Shown here one piece after another: positions 41,694 to 53,087 of a DNA stretch of 64,000 bases. Every line of letters begins with the position of its first letter. The stretch's first letter is position 1. Source of the stretch: Sodiomyces alkalinus F11 (Eukaryota > Ascomycota > Sordariomycetes > Glomerellales > Plectosphaerellaceae); the NCBI RefSeq assembly GCF_003711515.1, contig NW_021167085.1, positions 683,649-747,648 of the forward strand. The letters are read 5' to 3'. The notes beneath the pieces were generated by a model, which saw nothing but the letters and a program-made list of their open reading frames with translations, was not told the origin of the DNA and did no database searches. The translations under genes were made by a program, and so were the position numbers.

Positions 41694-42280
41694 ATGGGGG
41701 CCTGGATGTCGTTGGCTTGACTTCTTGATTTTCCCTCTACCTTTCTTTCACATCTTTATTTTCTTTGTAATGAATACGTACTCAAGGCGACTGGGAGGGG
41801 TTGGTGAAATATCTAATAATGTTCTGTTCTCGTGCAGAGTGTATTTGAAACTTGATTCTGTCCCGAGGAACGTTCTATTCTACGAGTGTCGAAACGACAT
41901 TTCGGATATGAGGACGATGGCTTCCCATAGCTTCCCGTGGTACTAAATTCACTTTCTCACACCACAACCCCAGTGCTGCATGTTGACTGAAACCACTGCC
42001 GTCTCCCCACCTGACACAATTTACAATCGCAACAGAGCACTGGGGACAGGGAATCATGTGCGGAGACAACTCGAAATAGCGAGACGGTTAAGTCTACCCA
42101 ACATGAATATAGTCACTCTCACTGTGCAACAAAGGAGACGAAGTATTATGTTCAGGATTGTCGATTCGGCTAATGCACAGGATGTTGATAAACACGGAAG
42201 GGAATTACCCTCGGTACAAAGGAAACCTTCCTCTCTTGCAAGTCTAAAGTCGGGACTTGGAGGCTGAATTGTCTGTCTGT
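41694..42280. other. Facing 3' ends of src1 and atp4
   Basis: This AT-richer sequence lies between convergent stops, with TTTATTTTCTTTGTAATGAA near 41756-41775 as a possible polyadenylation zone. The short frames here show no domain or codon bias typical of genes in this window. Confidence 0.45.
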
Positions 42281-43338
42281 CTATTGGGCCTTGGAGGCAA
42301 GGATCTCTGGAAGATATTGTTAGCAGATATTCAATGGAAAACCTAAGAACTGAGAAAAAGAAGGGAGGGGGGAAAAAATGAACTGGTAGCTTACTCTCGA
42401 CGTCGGCAACGCTCTGCTGGAGAATCTGCTGCAGAGCCTTGGGGCTCTGGAGCTCCTTCTGGACCTTGGCGATGATGCTCTCGGCCAGCTCCCTCTGTTG
42501 CCGCTGCTTAACCTGGCCCTCGTACCGCACCCACGAATCGAGGACGGCCTTGGCCTCGGCAGCGAGGGCGGTCTTCTGGTCGAGCTCATAGGCCTCAGCC
42601 TCGAGCCGCGCGGTTTCCTATGTGGAGGAACCAGCATTAGCATTTCGATCATCCGATCCATAGCCTCATCGTGGCAATCATCCATTCAATTATGAAATGG
42701 CCTTTCGGTGAGGGGGGCAAGGAAGGAAGAGAATGAAAATCAATTGCTTCGTACCTTCGAAACCTCGAACAGAGACCTGGTGACGTCGACAACGCCCTGC
42801 ATCTGCTTGACATCATCGATGCGGACCTGGACGGCCTTGGCGTGGTCGGCGCGAGCCTGGTTGAGCAAGTTCCTCATCTTCTCGGCCTGGCCGTCGGCCC
42901 ACTCCTTGTAGGCGGGACCGCCATACTTGATGAGGGCACCCCAGACGGCGAGGAGGCAGAAGGCGACGACGGTCTCCTCGTTGACGACGTAGTACTCGTT
43001 GCTGATGCCGTAGACGCTGAGACCGGCGGCGGAGGAGAGGATGGCCGACTTGGAGAGGAGCGAGCTGCCGGGGAGCGCGTCGATCAGGGACTGGGCCTTC
43101 TTCTTGGGGTCCTCGGCGGGCACGTTCGAGGCATTGCGGGTGGAGGTGACGGCGGCGAGGGCGGGGAGGGTGCGCCGAGTTACGGTCGGCCGGAGGAGGT
43201 TCGCTCCTGTTGAAGGGTGAAAGCTGTTAGCTGTCATTCATCGTCGGGTGACGGGGGACGAGGTCAATTGACCTCGCAGAATATCATTAGCGGGACGCGA
43301 GACGCACCAGCAGCGCTTCTAGCCAAACGAGACGCCAT
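42281..43338 (-). CDS. atp4: Mitochondrial ATP synthase subunit b (ATP4)
   Basis: Four exons, 43338-43308, 43206-42755, 42617-42395 and 42306-42281, encode 243 residues. The first has only 31 nt (MASRLARSAAG) and the last only 26 nt (finishing VE-KILASKAQ). Joins give AAGANLLRPTVTRRTLPAL, FEVSK-ETARLEAEAY and SVADVE-KILASKAQ. The presequence is Arg/Thr-rich. Two membrane helices lie in the region SAILSSAAGLSVYGIS to TVVAFCLLAVWGALIKY, followed by a long charged stalk helix (QAEKMRNLLNQARADHAKAV; AESIIAKVQKELQSPKALQQ). Subunit b is the peripheral stalk linking Fo to the F1 head. Length matches the fungal family. It is divergent from noc4 over just 319 bp. Confidence 0.96.
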
Positions 43339-43657
43339 TTTGTGATGATCGGGGATGCGGTTCGGTCGGGTATGTTTGAAGTCTTTCGGAGCTCTTGGAA
43401 TGAGGTTGAGGTTTTTTGGGACCACGCTAGTTCGGCTAGAATATATCACGTGACTCTTCTTTCTGTTGCCGGGTGTTGACGGGAAACTTTGGGTGCTCCA
43501 CTCTTTTGACGAAGTGCTGACTAACGTTTCTGGGAAATTTTTATGTTCTTGGCATCGACTTCTCTTGGAGTTTCGACGAGATGCTGAATTATTCGCCGTC
43601 TGTTCAAGCCTGGTCATCTATCTTTCTCTCATTCAGTCACTAAAGAAACTTTCAAGA
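43339..43657. promoter_or_regulatory. Compact atp4/noc4 bidirectional promoter
   Basis: This is a 319-bp shared region. A CACGTG palindrome lies at 43447-43452 (in TCACGTGACT). On the noc4 side, GGAAATTTTTA (43533-43543) resembles the RRPE element and GACGAGATG (43575-43583) is one base off the PAC core GATGAGATG, both being known ribosome-biogenesis promoter motifs in yeasts. Function here is inference from sequence likeness. Confidence 0.45.
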
Positions 43658-45416
43658 ATGGCGTCCAAGGTGGCTAAAGATAGCCAAAAAAGAAAACGGG
43701 TGTCCGAGGCCAATGGAAAGCCCAAGAAACGAGCACGATCTGAGAGTGAGGATGAGAGCATCCAAGACGATCCTCATGCTGAGATTCTGCTCTTAGAAGA
43801 GCAGATTCTCGAGTCAAAGAAACATTACAACAATATCGTCAAACTGATCACCACCGCTAAGAACTTTGAGAACGACCCCGATTCGGCGGCTCTCGCGTCT
43901 GTCGCACTGACCAGGGTTTTCATCAGATTACTGTCCTCGGGCTCTCTTATCAAAAAGAAGGGTCAGCCGGAGAAGGAGGCCGTTGTTGTGCAGTGGCTGA
44001 GGGATCGGTACTTCGAGTACAAGGATGTTCTGCTTGACTTGATCAACGATGATGAGCTAGGGGCGCCTGCGTTGACGCTCGCTATGCGGGTTCTCAAGAG
44101 CGAGGGCCAGCATCTCAATGATGGGGATGAGTACAACTTCCCTCACGTTTTCCTTCAACAGATCATTCAAGCGCTCCTCGACTCAGAAAGTGATGATGCG
44201 CGATGTGAATTCGTGGACAAATTCTTGACCGAGTTTGATGACATACGATTCTATGCTCTGAAGGCTACCAAGTAAGTGCCCAAGACGAGGAGGCAGACGT
44301 GCTGGGCCACTGGCTAACCTTTTTACAGGAGCATTGTTGAAGATCCAGAGCGCTCTGGGGATCAGGAGGAGCTTTTCGATGACTCGTTTACGTTCGTGTC
44401 ATCAGTCGGTAGCGTACCGAAGACGCTCGAGAACTATTACCTCGAGAAGCCGAAGAAGAAGGCGCACCCGCTCAACTCGCTGCACCAGCATCAGAAGCAA
44501 GGCCAGGATGCATGGCTGGCGGTCTTGAAGCTGGCATCGACCAAGACTCAGAGGAAGCGTACGTTGAACGTCATGTCGACGGACATTGCCCCCTGGTTCC
44601 TCCGACCTGAACTGCTAGCGGATTTCTTGACCGACTCGTACAACACGGGTGGCTCCATGTCGCTGCTGGCCCTGTCTGGCGTTTTCTACCTTATCAAGGA
44701 GAGGAATCTCGACTACCCATCGTTCTTCACGAAGCTTTACAGTCTCCTCGACCGCGATATCCTGCACTCGAAGCACCGGTCACGATTCTTCCGGCTTATG
44801 GACACATTCTTGGCCTCGACCCATCTCCCTGCTTTGCTGGTGGCCAGTTTCATCAAGAGGCTTGCGCGTCTAGCGCTCAATGCACCGCCAGCAGCCATCG
44901 TATTCATCGTGCCGTGGACGTACAACATTCTGAAGCGGCACCCGACGTGCATGTTCATGCTGCACCGGGAACTTCGCGATCCAGATGAGAGGAAGCGCGT
45001 CGAAAACGAGGGATTTGAGGACCCCTTCCTCCCCGACGAAGCCGACCCGATGGAGACCCAGGCGATCGATAGCTGCTTGTGGGAGCTCGTGCAACTGCAG
45101 CAGCATTATCACCCGAATGTGGCGACGATTGCCAAGATTGTATCAGAGCAGTTTACAAAGCAGTCGTACAACATTGAGGATTTCCTCGATCATTCGTATG
45201 GCAGTGTAAGTCTTCAGGAGGGTAATCGACTAATGCTTGAAGACCGTACGCTGACCCCGTTTCTCTTTTATTTAGCTTTTGGAGGCCGAGATGAACAAGA
45301 ACATGAAGAAAGCTCCCGTGGTCGAATTCCAGATTCCCAAGAGGGTGTTCCTCCCACAAGACCCGGAAGCAGGACTTGAGGACAGTCTTCTCGCACGACT
45401 TTGGGATTTTCAATGA
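43658..45416 (+). CDS. noc4: Nucleolar complex protein 4 (NOC4), 40S biogenesis
   Basis: Three exons, 43658-44271, 44329-45205 and 45276-45416, encode 543 residues. Joins are KATK-SIVEDPERS and SYGS-LLEAEMNKN. The N-terminus carries a basic nuclear signal (SQKRKRVSEANGKPKKRAR). The CBF/Mak21 region includes SLLALSGVFYLIKERNLDYP, DLYSLLDRDILH-like YSLLDRDILHSKHRSRFFRL and FIVPWTYNILKRHPTCMFML, then ETQAIDSCLWELVQLQQHYH. Noc4 with Nop14 matures and exports 40S precursors. The third exon must be included; otherwise the second exon reads into an intron and gives a false tail. Confidence 0.95.
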
Positions 45417-45966
45417 AGAGCCATCAAGTTGGATGTTAGCGGAGAACTGGCAGAACCATTGGGCCACTCACACAACACCCTTGCTGAATACGAGATACCC
45501 GAGCAGCTACGCATATCTATTGTTGTCACTACGCTATGCTCTGTTTTAAGGACGCCCATGATATTGGGATTGATAGCCATGGCTTGTTTTGAACCGCTTT
45601 TTGATGTGTCCTTGGCAGGGAAAGAGGCGATCTTATGTGATGCTTGCTGGTGGACGGACTCTACGAAGAGCGAAACAGCGCGCATCGCAATCTTGAAAAT
45701 GCAAGAGAGCAAATACGAACTCCCATCCTCATTTCTTAAAAAATCCAGGAGTATGTCATGGTGTCGTAGAGCCAGTTATGCAAGAAAGTTTTACAACTAA
45801 AATCAATAACATGTTCCGTAGAACTACGCTTATCATACCCTCACATGCTCTGAATATGCATCCACCGCCACGCCTGCATCTTAATCCCTTGCTTTCACAC
45901 TACTTCGTTTATATGCGCTCTCCCTCGCTCTAATACCGAAGCCCACATACATGCAACACTCACCCA
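45417..45966. other. Facing 3' ends of noc4 and erv46
   Basis: The region between convergent stops contains a 123-codon frame (45429-45800) without domain, codon bias or homology cue; I read it as non-coding. The remainder is mixed sequence with no repeat. Confidence 0.4.
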
Positions 45967-47511
45967 TCAGGCCTCCTTCGACAGTACCTTCTTGAGCCGG
46001 GTGGAACCCTCGAAGAAACCCCTGTCAATCGCGGCAGCGACGGTCAGGGTACCGCCGATAACAGCGCAGAGACCGGTAAGAAATCCGGTAAATGTCTTGA
46101 CCCGCTCTTCGCGGTTGATGACCTTCATGGGGGAGATATCCTGAGCGCATTCAGGTTAGAAAGCGTACGTCCCTGGTAGAGGCAATCGAGTCCCACTTAC
46201 ATAGGAGAAGAAGACACCCGGAATGCCGCCTCGGGAGTGAAGACGCTCCGCATGGCCCTCGGCAGAATCGTCGCCGCCGGCAAGACTCCGCTTGTGGCTG
46301 GTGACCGAGTACTGGTGGGTTTCGATACTGCCGTCGCTGCCGCGGCCGTAGGAACCAAGGACAACATTGTCGTCCTGCTGGAAGTAGCCGCCCTTGTTCT
46401 CCCAGCCGAGAGGGAGATACGATGTGGGAACAATCTTGACGAAATAGATAAAGTTGAAGTTAGGGTCGTCAGTGTTCTGGCGGGTGTCATCGAGCGGGTT
46501 CATGCCCTTGTTGGACCCGGGCAAAAACGTCTTTGCGACACTGCGCGCGACCGAGTCCGGGAGCTGGGGCCCGAAACGAAGGTGGTGGATGATGTGGGTG
46601 AAGTCATGGGAGGTTTCCTTGTCCCAGTAGTTCTTGAGGTCGTGGACGTGCATGTTGCCGTTGCTGAAGCTGCGGCCCGGGGCGACGTGGAAGTTCCCGA
46701 CGACCTTGTTGACGCGCAAGTCGCCCTCGATGCGGCATCCCTCCTGGCGCTGCTCGTCCAGACGTTCGGTGTAATGCTCCCGTGTACACTGCTCGACGTT
46801 TTCTCCGCGGCCGAAACCCCACGACGCCTGGGCGTACGCCTCGCGCACCTCGTCGCACGTGTTGCAGCAGCCCGGCTTCACGGCGTTGGCGGGGGCTGGG
46901 GCGCCATAGCAGGGACCGCAGTAGTTGGGGTCGAGGTGAGTCGCGGAATCTTCGTCATCGTGACTGGCATACTCAGTCAGCTTTTGTCCTTATATTGAGA
47001 GTAAGGGAAAAAAAATATTGGTAGAGCGCGAGTCGGAGAGTTGAGGTCAATCCGTACAGCTTTAGAGACCGCTTGTCTATTTCGCCCCCGCCCTCCTTCT
47101 GTGGCTTCAGGCGGACCTTGTTGATACCGGAGACGATTCCGTGTTGTTGTTCGCCGGAAACATCCATAACGTCGAGGGTCAGGAGCTCGCATGGCATCTT
47201 GGGGAAGGTAATGTTAAGATGTATTTCCATCCGCTCGCCTATATGATTTCGCGCACGTTAGTCCACCCAGTCCCATGGTATTGGGGCAGCTTTCTCCGTT
47301 GAGGCTAGAATAGCCTACCTCGTCCCTTGTCCACCACCAGCTCTGGATGGATCTCTATCCTTCGGTAATCGGTCCATTCTCCCCAAGCCAGCCATAAAAC
47401 GACGAAAAGCGAGACGATGGTGATAATGCCGCCGGATGACGTACGGATGCGCGCTTCGTCGACAGTTTTGGTAAAGGCATCGAGCCTGGTGAATCTCGAC
47501 TTGGCCGGCAT
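45967..47511 (-). CDS. erv46: ER-Golgi cargo receptor subunit ERV46 (ERGIC3)
   Basis: Four exons, 47511-47319, 47238-47058, 46963-46201 and 46140-45967, encode 436 residues. It starts MPAKSRFTRLDAFTKTVDEA, followed by membrane segment GIITIVSLFVVLWLAW. The lumenal part has DKGRGERMEIHLNITFP, SLKLHDDEDSATHLDPNYCG, and a cysteine-rich stretch PGCCNTCDEVREAYAQ. The second membrane segment is in TFTGFLTGLCAVIGGTLTVAAAI. The protein ends LKKVLSKEA. Erv46 with Erv41 cycles in COPII/COPI vesicles and retrieves ER proteins from the Golgi. The third exon begins inside codon Leu (KL-HDDED), which was chosen because the nearer acceptors break the frame. It is divergent from the CstF64 gene. Confidence 0.95.
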
Positions 47512-48347
47512 TGTGAAAGCGAGCGAAGGAGGCCGAACTTCAGTAAAGGCGTCTTGTTACCTGGGCGACAATCAAGATCGTTCGTCGTCTTTCGCCTGGA
47601 AGCTCCAGTGCGCTCTGATCTAGCCTTGCCCCTCCACCTTCGCGACACGCAGGGAAGAAAGGCCTGCCCTAGAGAGATGGTCAAAAGATATAAGTAGATG
47701 CTACCAATAACCTCAGAGCCAATTGGACCATTTATAAAGGTAATTTAGTGTTGGTATGATAACGGTCCGAGATGATACCCTAGACTTGGACTTGCTGGGA
47801 GTAGGTACTTGGTGAGGTTGAGGCCACATTCGCGTTTTCCAGACAGGTGAATGTCGCCAAGGGACAGGGGTCTTTGTCCGTTGAAAACTGGGGCATTAGG
47901 TGGGGCCAGGCACTCTACCCGTACCGACCCTATTTTGAGATGAGACATGCATTCTGATATCTGGAGGTATCTGAGGGACCCACCTTTCACAGCAAAACCG
48001 AAGTCCGGATAATCATCGGCCCAGCTCGGTTCGTCTACCTATCCGTAGGGTGGTCCGTGCTATAGCTTATTGGTCCAGAACCCCAGAAAATTCCGGTGCA
48101 GCTCGAGAAGGCTGATCCTCTGAGGAGCCTTCTTACGTTCTTTGACAGCCTTTCCTGTCCATCTCGCCATCTAGCACAATTTGACGTCACAAGGTCACAG
48201 CAGGAAGGATACCTCAAGGCATCAATTGATTTTGGGTCTCATTGTCTTACTTATTTTTTCATGCGAATTACCTAGCTCTCTAAAAGAGAAAAGGGGGGGT
48301 GAACACACATACGAGGGGAGCTTAGAGCTTAATCACACTGCACCACC
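47512..48347. promoter_or_regulatory. Divergent erv46/CstF64 promoter region
   Basis: The main visible element is a perfect palindrome TGACGTCA at 48182-48189 (annotated separately). The rest shows no coding frame; a G-run (AAGGGGGGGTG) sits near 48291-48301. Confidence 0.4.
48182..48189. promoter_or_regulatory. Perfect CRE palindrome TGACGTCA
   Basis: TGACGTCA is the consensus cAMP-response/ATF-CREB element bound by fungal bZIP factors. It lies 159 bp upstream of the CstF64 ATG, inside the promoter shared with erv46. An 8-bp match can occur by chance, so a role is only suggested. Confidence 0.4.
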
Positions 48348-49460
48348 ATGTCGAAATCAACATCGCGCGTGGTCTTTGTGGGCAACATTCCCTACGGTAA
48401 TTTCACACGACCCTCTTCGTCTTTGCTTGGTCCTCTGATATCTAACCTATCTCTGGAACTCAGGTCTATCCGAGGAACAGATCACCGACATATTCAGCAG
48501 TGCTGGCAAGGTCCTGAACTTCCGTCTCGTATATGATAGGGAAACGGGCAGGCCCAAAGGCTTTGGTTTTGCAGAATACCCCGATCATGGTATGGTATCC
48601 CCTGACGAACCCGCGCCCGCTGTGTTTCTCCAGCATGTCTGACTAGTGTAGACTCTGCGGCGTCCGCGGTCCGAAACCTCAACGACTATGAAACCATGGG
48701 CCGGAAACTAAGGGTCGACTTTTCGAACGAAGGGGGCGGAGACAATGATAATGACGGCCACCCTCACAGCCACGTAAGTGCTGGCATGCTCAGCTATGTA
48801 CATACACTGCTGCGACCTACTCTGACTCTGACATACATTCGGCAGACACGCGACGGTGGCTCCAACGGCTACGGACAATCTGCACCAGCACCTTCCCAAG
48901 GCAGCTCGCTGCCTCCCTTGCCCCCGGGCAAAGATCTTCCCCCAAATGTCACTGCGACCGACGCTATCTCGCGAACTCTCAATACTTTGCCACCGTCGCA
49001 GCTCTTGGACATTCTCGGCCAAATGAAGGCACTAGCTGTTTCCGATCCAGGACGAGCCACCGAATTACTACAGCAAGCACCTCAGCTTTCCTATGCCATC
49101 TTTCAGGCGTTGCTTCTCATGGGTCTCGTCTCTCCCGAATCTATCCATTCAGTGTTGGATTCCAGTGCGCCCGTTCCACAGCCAGTCACAGCTGGTTACC
49201 CACCTCAACAGGGCGCAATTTACCCCCCAGTGCCGGGAGGCGCCAATAACACGCCCCCGGTAGCAGCTACGCCCTACGCTGCCCCCCCTCAAGCGGCTCC
49301 CTATGGTGCCATCCCGCCTGCTCCTGCGCCACCCCCAGACACCGAGGCACTGGTGCGGCAGGTTATGGAACTACCCATGGAGACGATCAACCTCCTCCCC
49401 GAGGCGGAGCGCGCTCAGGTTCTCGCTCTGCGTGCTCAGTTCGGTGGACAGCGAAGATAA
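48348..49460 (+). CDS. Cleavage stimulation factor CstF64 / Rna15-like RNA-binding protein
   Basis: Four exons, 48348-48396, 48464-48589, 48652-48773 and 48846-49460, encode 303 residues. The RRM has RNP2 VFVGNIPYG and RNP1 RPKGFGFAEY, with LSEEQITDIFSSAGKV between. The hinge domain (about 145-210) reads ISRTLNTLPPSQLLDILGQM then APQLSYAIFQALLLMGLV. A Pro/Ala/Tyr-rich linker leads to the C-terminal three-helix bundle LVRQVMELPMETINLLPEAE. This is the 3' end processing factor that binds GU/U-rich sequence in pre-mRNA. The third intron (48774-48845) is 72 nt, a multiple of three, and free of stops, so retention would insert 24 residues without breaking the frame. Confidence 0.93.
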
Positions 49461-52090
49461 GAATTATCTTGTCTATTGTCCATGTTCTGAGTGCTGTGCT
49501 CTTGGGTGCTACTTGCGAGGTTACATGGTGCTGTAATAACATGTGGCAGGCTTGCTTGTCCTGACTCTCGCCGAGGCGCGGGTCTGGCGCTTAGAAATCC
49601 TTGCTCTACTACTGGGTCATATTATATTCTGATACTAATATCTTCGAGGATAACGGGTTTCTCGAGTCTATTACCTTCATGCACGAGAGACAGCCCTATC
49701 TCTACGATCTACAGTCACCGCTACCACGCGTCCCACGTCGCCATGCAAAGAGTGGCCATTTCGCCCACTTAGGTGAGGCACGTCAGGGCCTCGATGTAAC
49801 AATGCCACACGGTATTTATGGCCTGGGTATGAATAACCCGCACGACGCAGGACTCGGACTTGCCTTGCATAGAAAGAAGGACAGGGACCAGATTCCCTTT
49901 TTAGCTGGACTCTGTCAAACACATAAGGACTTGGCGGCGGCGAGAGATGCTCTTTTCACAGTTAAATACCCACAGTCAACTACAACTTCCGGCCCAGCCG
50001 TTCACGCTTGGGCAAGGCACCCCACGTTAGGATCTGAGGTCAATCCATGACACTGGGACACTACTGGGTGGTTTCGGGGAAGATGGGACACTGAATCCGG
50101 AAAGGGAGTCTCTATACCAGACGAAATAAATCATCTCATAGCTAGGCTAGTAATACTACGGTCAGTTAGGATGGTAGAATCTATTTCAGTTCTCCGAGTC
50201 GTGGTACCACCTGGTGCAGTTGCCCCGGGCATTCCTCTAGTCCGTAACTCTTATTTCGGCGGGCCTCGGTGAACAAAATGATTGATGCCGAGAGGGCTCC
50301 ATTAAGTAGGAACTTGTCTTGGACAATATAAAGTCCAGCCACAACGCTACGAGGCGAACCGAATTCGCGACGCTGGTGGCCGTTCTCTAACCGCCTCACA
50401 CACGACCATGCCTGCCGCCAGAGTTGACTAATGTTTCCCATCTTGGCATTCTTCGCATGGGTACGACATGGAAATCGGATGCGGCAAGGCCTGCCTGGAT
50501 CTAATTTCCGCGTACATGCGCTAGTCGATGTTAAAGTAAAGCGGCAAAGCCTGCAAAGCTTGACAGCAACAAGAAAAGAAACGTTACTGGCAACTCCGGG
50601 GTAAGGCGATGGGCCAATCCAGTCCCTGCATTCCCCTCTCCGTACGGTCCAAGCTCGGGTGCTCTCAGAAAGGGTCTTTTGTCCGCGTGCTAACCCAAAT
50701 AATTATATCCGTTTCTTTAGGACAGATACCTAGGTACCGGCAGGAACATCCTCGGATGGAGACGTTTTGCGCTATAATTCGTCAGAAACAAATGACCGCA
50801 ATTCCCACGGTTACGTCCAAATTCAATGTCACATGTTCTATGCATCTGGACTCAGGACCAATCAGTTCAACTTATACAGAAAGGCTGAACTCAGGGGTAG
50901 ACGGTAGTTCCTGTATGCCGCAGTACGAAGTGCAGCAGGTAGTCGTTCAAGATACCTAATACGGGGTGATAGGTACGGTGGTAGTACAGTACGTCGTACG
51001 TTGTCCATACGGGGGTTTTTGTGCGGAATACACGGGGAAAATGGGATTCGCCGGCGCTGCCGGCAGAAGGTCCCGTAATCAAAGGGACCATACAATGTCG
51101 GTTACAAAGGAAGAAAAGGGTTACTCGACATAGGTCGCGTCCAACTTAAGGAACTCCATACCATTCGGCTACCTAGGTAGGTACCTAAAGGTATTCAGAC
51201 AAGCCTAAGGTGGAAGCTCCGCTAAAGGCTAGGGACATCTTAGCATATGGGCCAGACGCCTCAAGGTTTGCGCTAATAATCCCGGCACGTGGTGTGTCTT
51301 CGTTCTTCAGGACTGGCTGGCGTACATACAATGTATAACCTCGCGATGATTATAAGTGTATACCTTAGGTAAAAGAATCTTTTAAGAAACGGACAGCGAT
51401 ATTAATTCTGTTAGTGTGGAAGTGATTCCGTGGTGCTTTTTATACTAACGTACCTACCTCAGGTAAGAAATAGATATACTTCGTAATGACTGTTATACTA
51501 AGGAGGGAATAGTTTCTGTGTTAAAAGCCGTAAGAAAATGGATACGAAGTCGTGTTCATGCTATAAATAAATGCAATGATATTATGGCATATATACTCGG
51601 AAGAATAGTCTTGGGTAACAGAACCGCTTATATGGCCTAGAATAAAATAAATTAGATAAGTTTACGGATATGGGTATATGTATAAAGGACAGCGTCTGTC
51701 CAGATATGCTCTACTATATATCCTGCACTTCGTACTTATGCGAAGTACCTTACATCGAAAGCAAAGAGGAGCCAATTTCGATCCACTTCTCAATGGATCA
51801 CAAGACCAGGTGCCGCCTCCTTCTTCAGAACAAAAGAATGAAAGGAGACCGGGGCGGGGGGTAGTGTAAAGGGGCTAGGCACGGTTAAGGGTGTGCCAGG
51901 GGCCTTCCCCCATAGAGGATTGGACGGTTAGGCATGCTGCAAGACAGAAAAAGCCAGTGACAACAAAGTAGAGCGATTCCATAGTGTGTCTAAGTGGAGG
52001 ATCTCCTACTCACACGGTAGAGGATATATTTACACTATCTCTCTACACAGTGTAACTGTACAGTAAATTACACACCATCATAACATTTAA
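49461..52090. other. Gene desert, TpA-rich
   Basis: There is no supported gene over 2.6 kb. Base composition shifts from about 50% GC near 49.6-50.6 kb to AT-rich around 51.3-52.1 kb with many TA steps. It holds GGTACC/CCTAGG clusters (GATACCTAGGTACCGG near 50726; ACCTAGGTAGGTACCTAAAG near 51171-51190). A 149-codon frame at 49601-50050 lacks an ATG at its start and has no domain. This may be old transposon sequence or simply a long intergenic stretch. Confidence 0.4.
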
Positions 52091-53087
52091 TAGAGGTTAG
52101 AATGTACCTTAGTGGTAAGGTAGTGACGGGGCCCTGTTTTATTGCCCACCTTCCTGCTACTATCCGGGTCTAGGGTCCGGGACATCCTTCACTGTTATTT
52201 CCCCGTTAGGACTTACCCCGTCCTGGGCAGTCCACGCCACGTCTCTCTGTCCGTCTCTTGGTCCACCCATATCCACGTCCACGTTCACGATCTTTCTATC
52301 TCTTTTACATGACACACCAGTGTTGTGCCCTTCACTGTTATTGTACCTTCTCTCCTTTTTTTCCCTTTTTTTTTCTTTTTTTTTCTTTCTTTTTCCTTTG
52401 ACATTCTCTTTCTACCATCATCAACTTCTTCTTCTCATCGACCCTGCAGGGGACTAGAACTACCAGTCTCTGGCTTCAACGCCTCCATCTCCGCCTCAAC
52501 CTTTCATCCGATTATAGTGATCTGCTGATCCAAACGCCACCGTCACTCTTCCGACTGCTTCGTCCAGCCACTCGTTAACAAATCTCATTGCCGCCTCCAC
52601 CATCGTTTCTCGTCCAGCTATAATTTCGAGTTTCAAAGTTATCCCCTTAACGAACCAACTCTTCGTCGCAGATCAAGACGACACAAGACACATTTGGCTC
52701 CTCTCCGGCGACGATACGAGTAGGAGTAACAACCCGTCGAGTCCGCGTCGACTGCCATTTCCCATTACGACGACATACTCGCGACGTCCTATAGCCCGCC
52801 TCATAGCCCTCTACTACACTGTCACCCCCTCGCGCTCTTCTTGCCGAGGCGCCGTCATAATTGCCGGCTCGACTCTTAATGCGTCCCGCCCTTTGCCCAT
52901 CAGCCATCGACAGCCACCCGTCTCATCTGATAGTTGGGCTCCAATTTCGTCCATGGTGCAGTTATCTTTCGACACCTGACGACGTGTCAATCCGACGACC
53001 GAAACGCACCCCGACATCCATAACTCGCTCCCACCAACCTGGGTACATATGCAACACACGTACCACATTGACGACACATTTTCCATC
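52091..53087 (+). promoter_or_regulatory. Long pyrimidine-rich promoter/leader of the Dsf2/Nif1-like gene
   Basis: Sequence turns strongly C/T-rich, with a T/TC run at about 52350-52405 and CATCATCAACTTCTTCTTC after it, typical of a fungal core promoter and transcription start zone. About 650 bp follow before the ATG, so the 5' leader may be long. An in-frame ATG at 53049 would add 13 residues. Confidence 0.4.

Noticed and set aside
45429..45800. 123-codon plus-strand frame between noc4 and erv46
   Set aside because: No codon bias or domain; it lies directly after the noc4 stop in a convergent intergenic space.
49601..50050. 149-codon frame in the gene desert
   Set aside because: Begins with TTG rather than ATG, no recognisable motif, mixed codon use.
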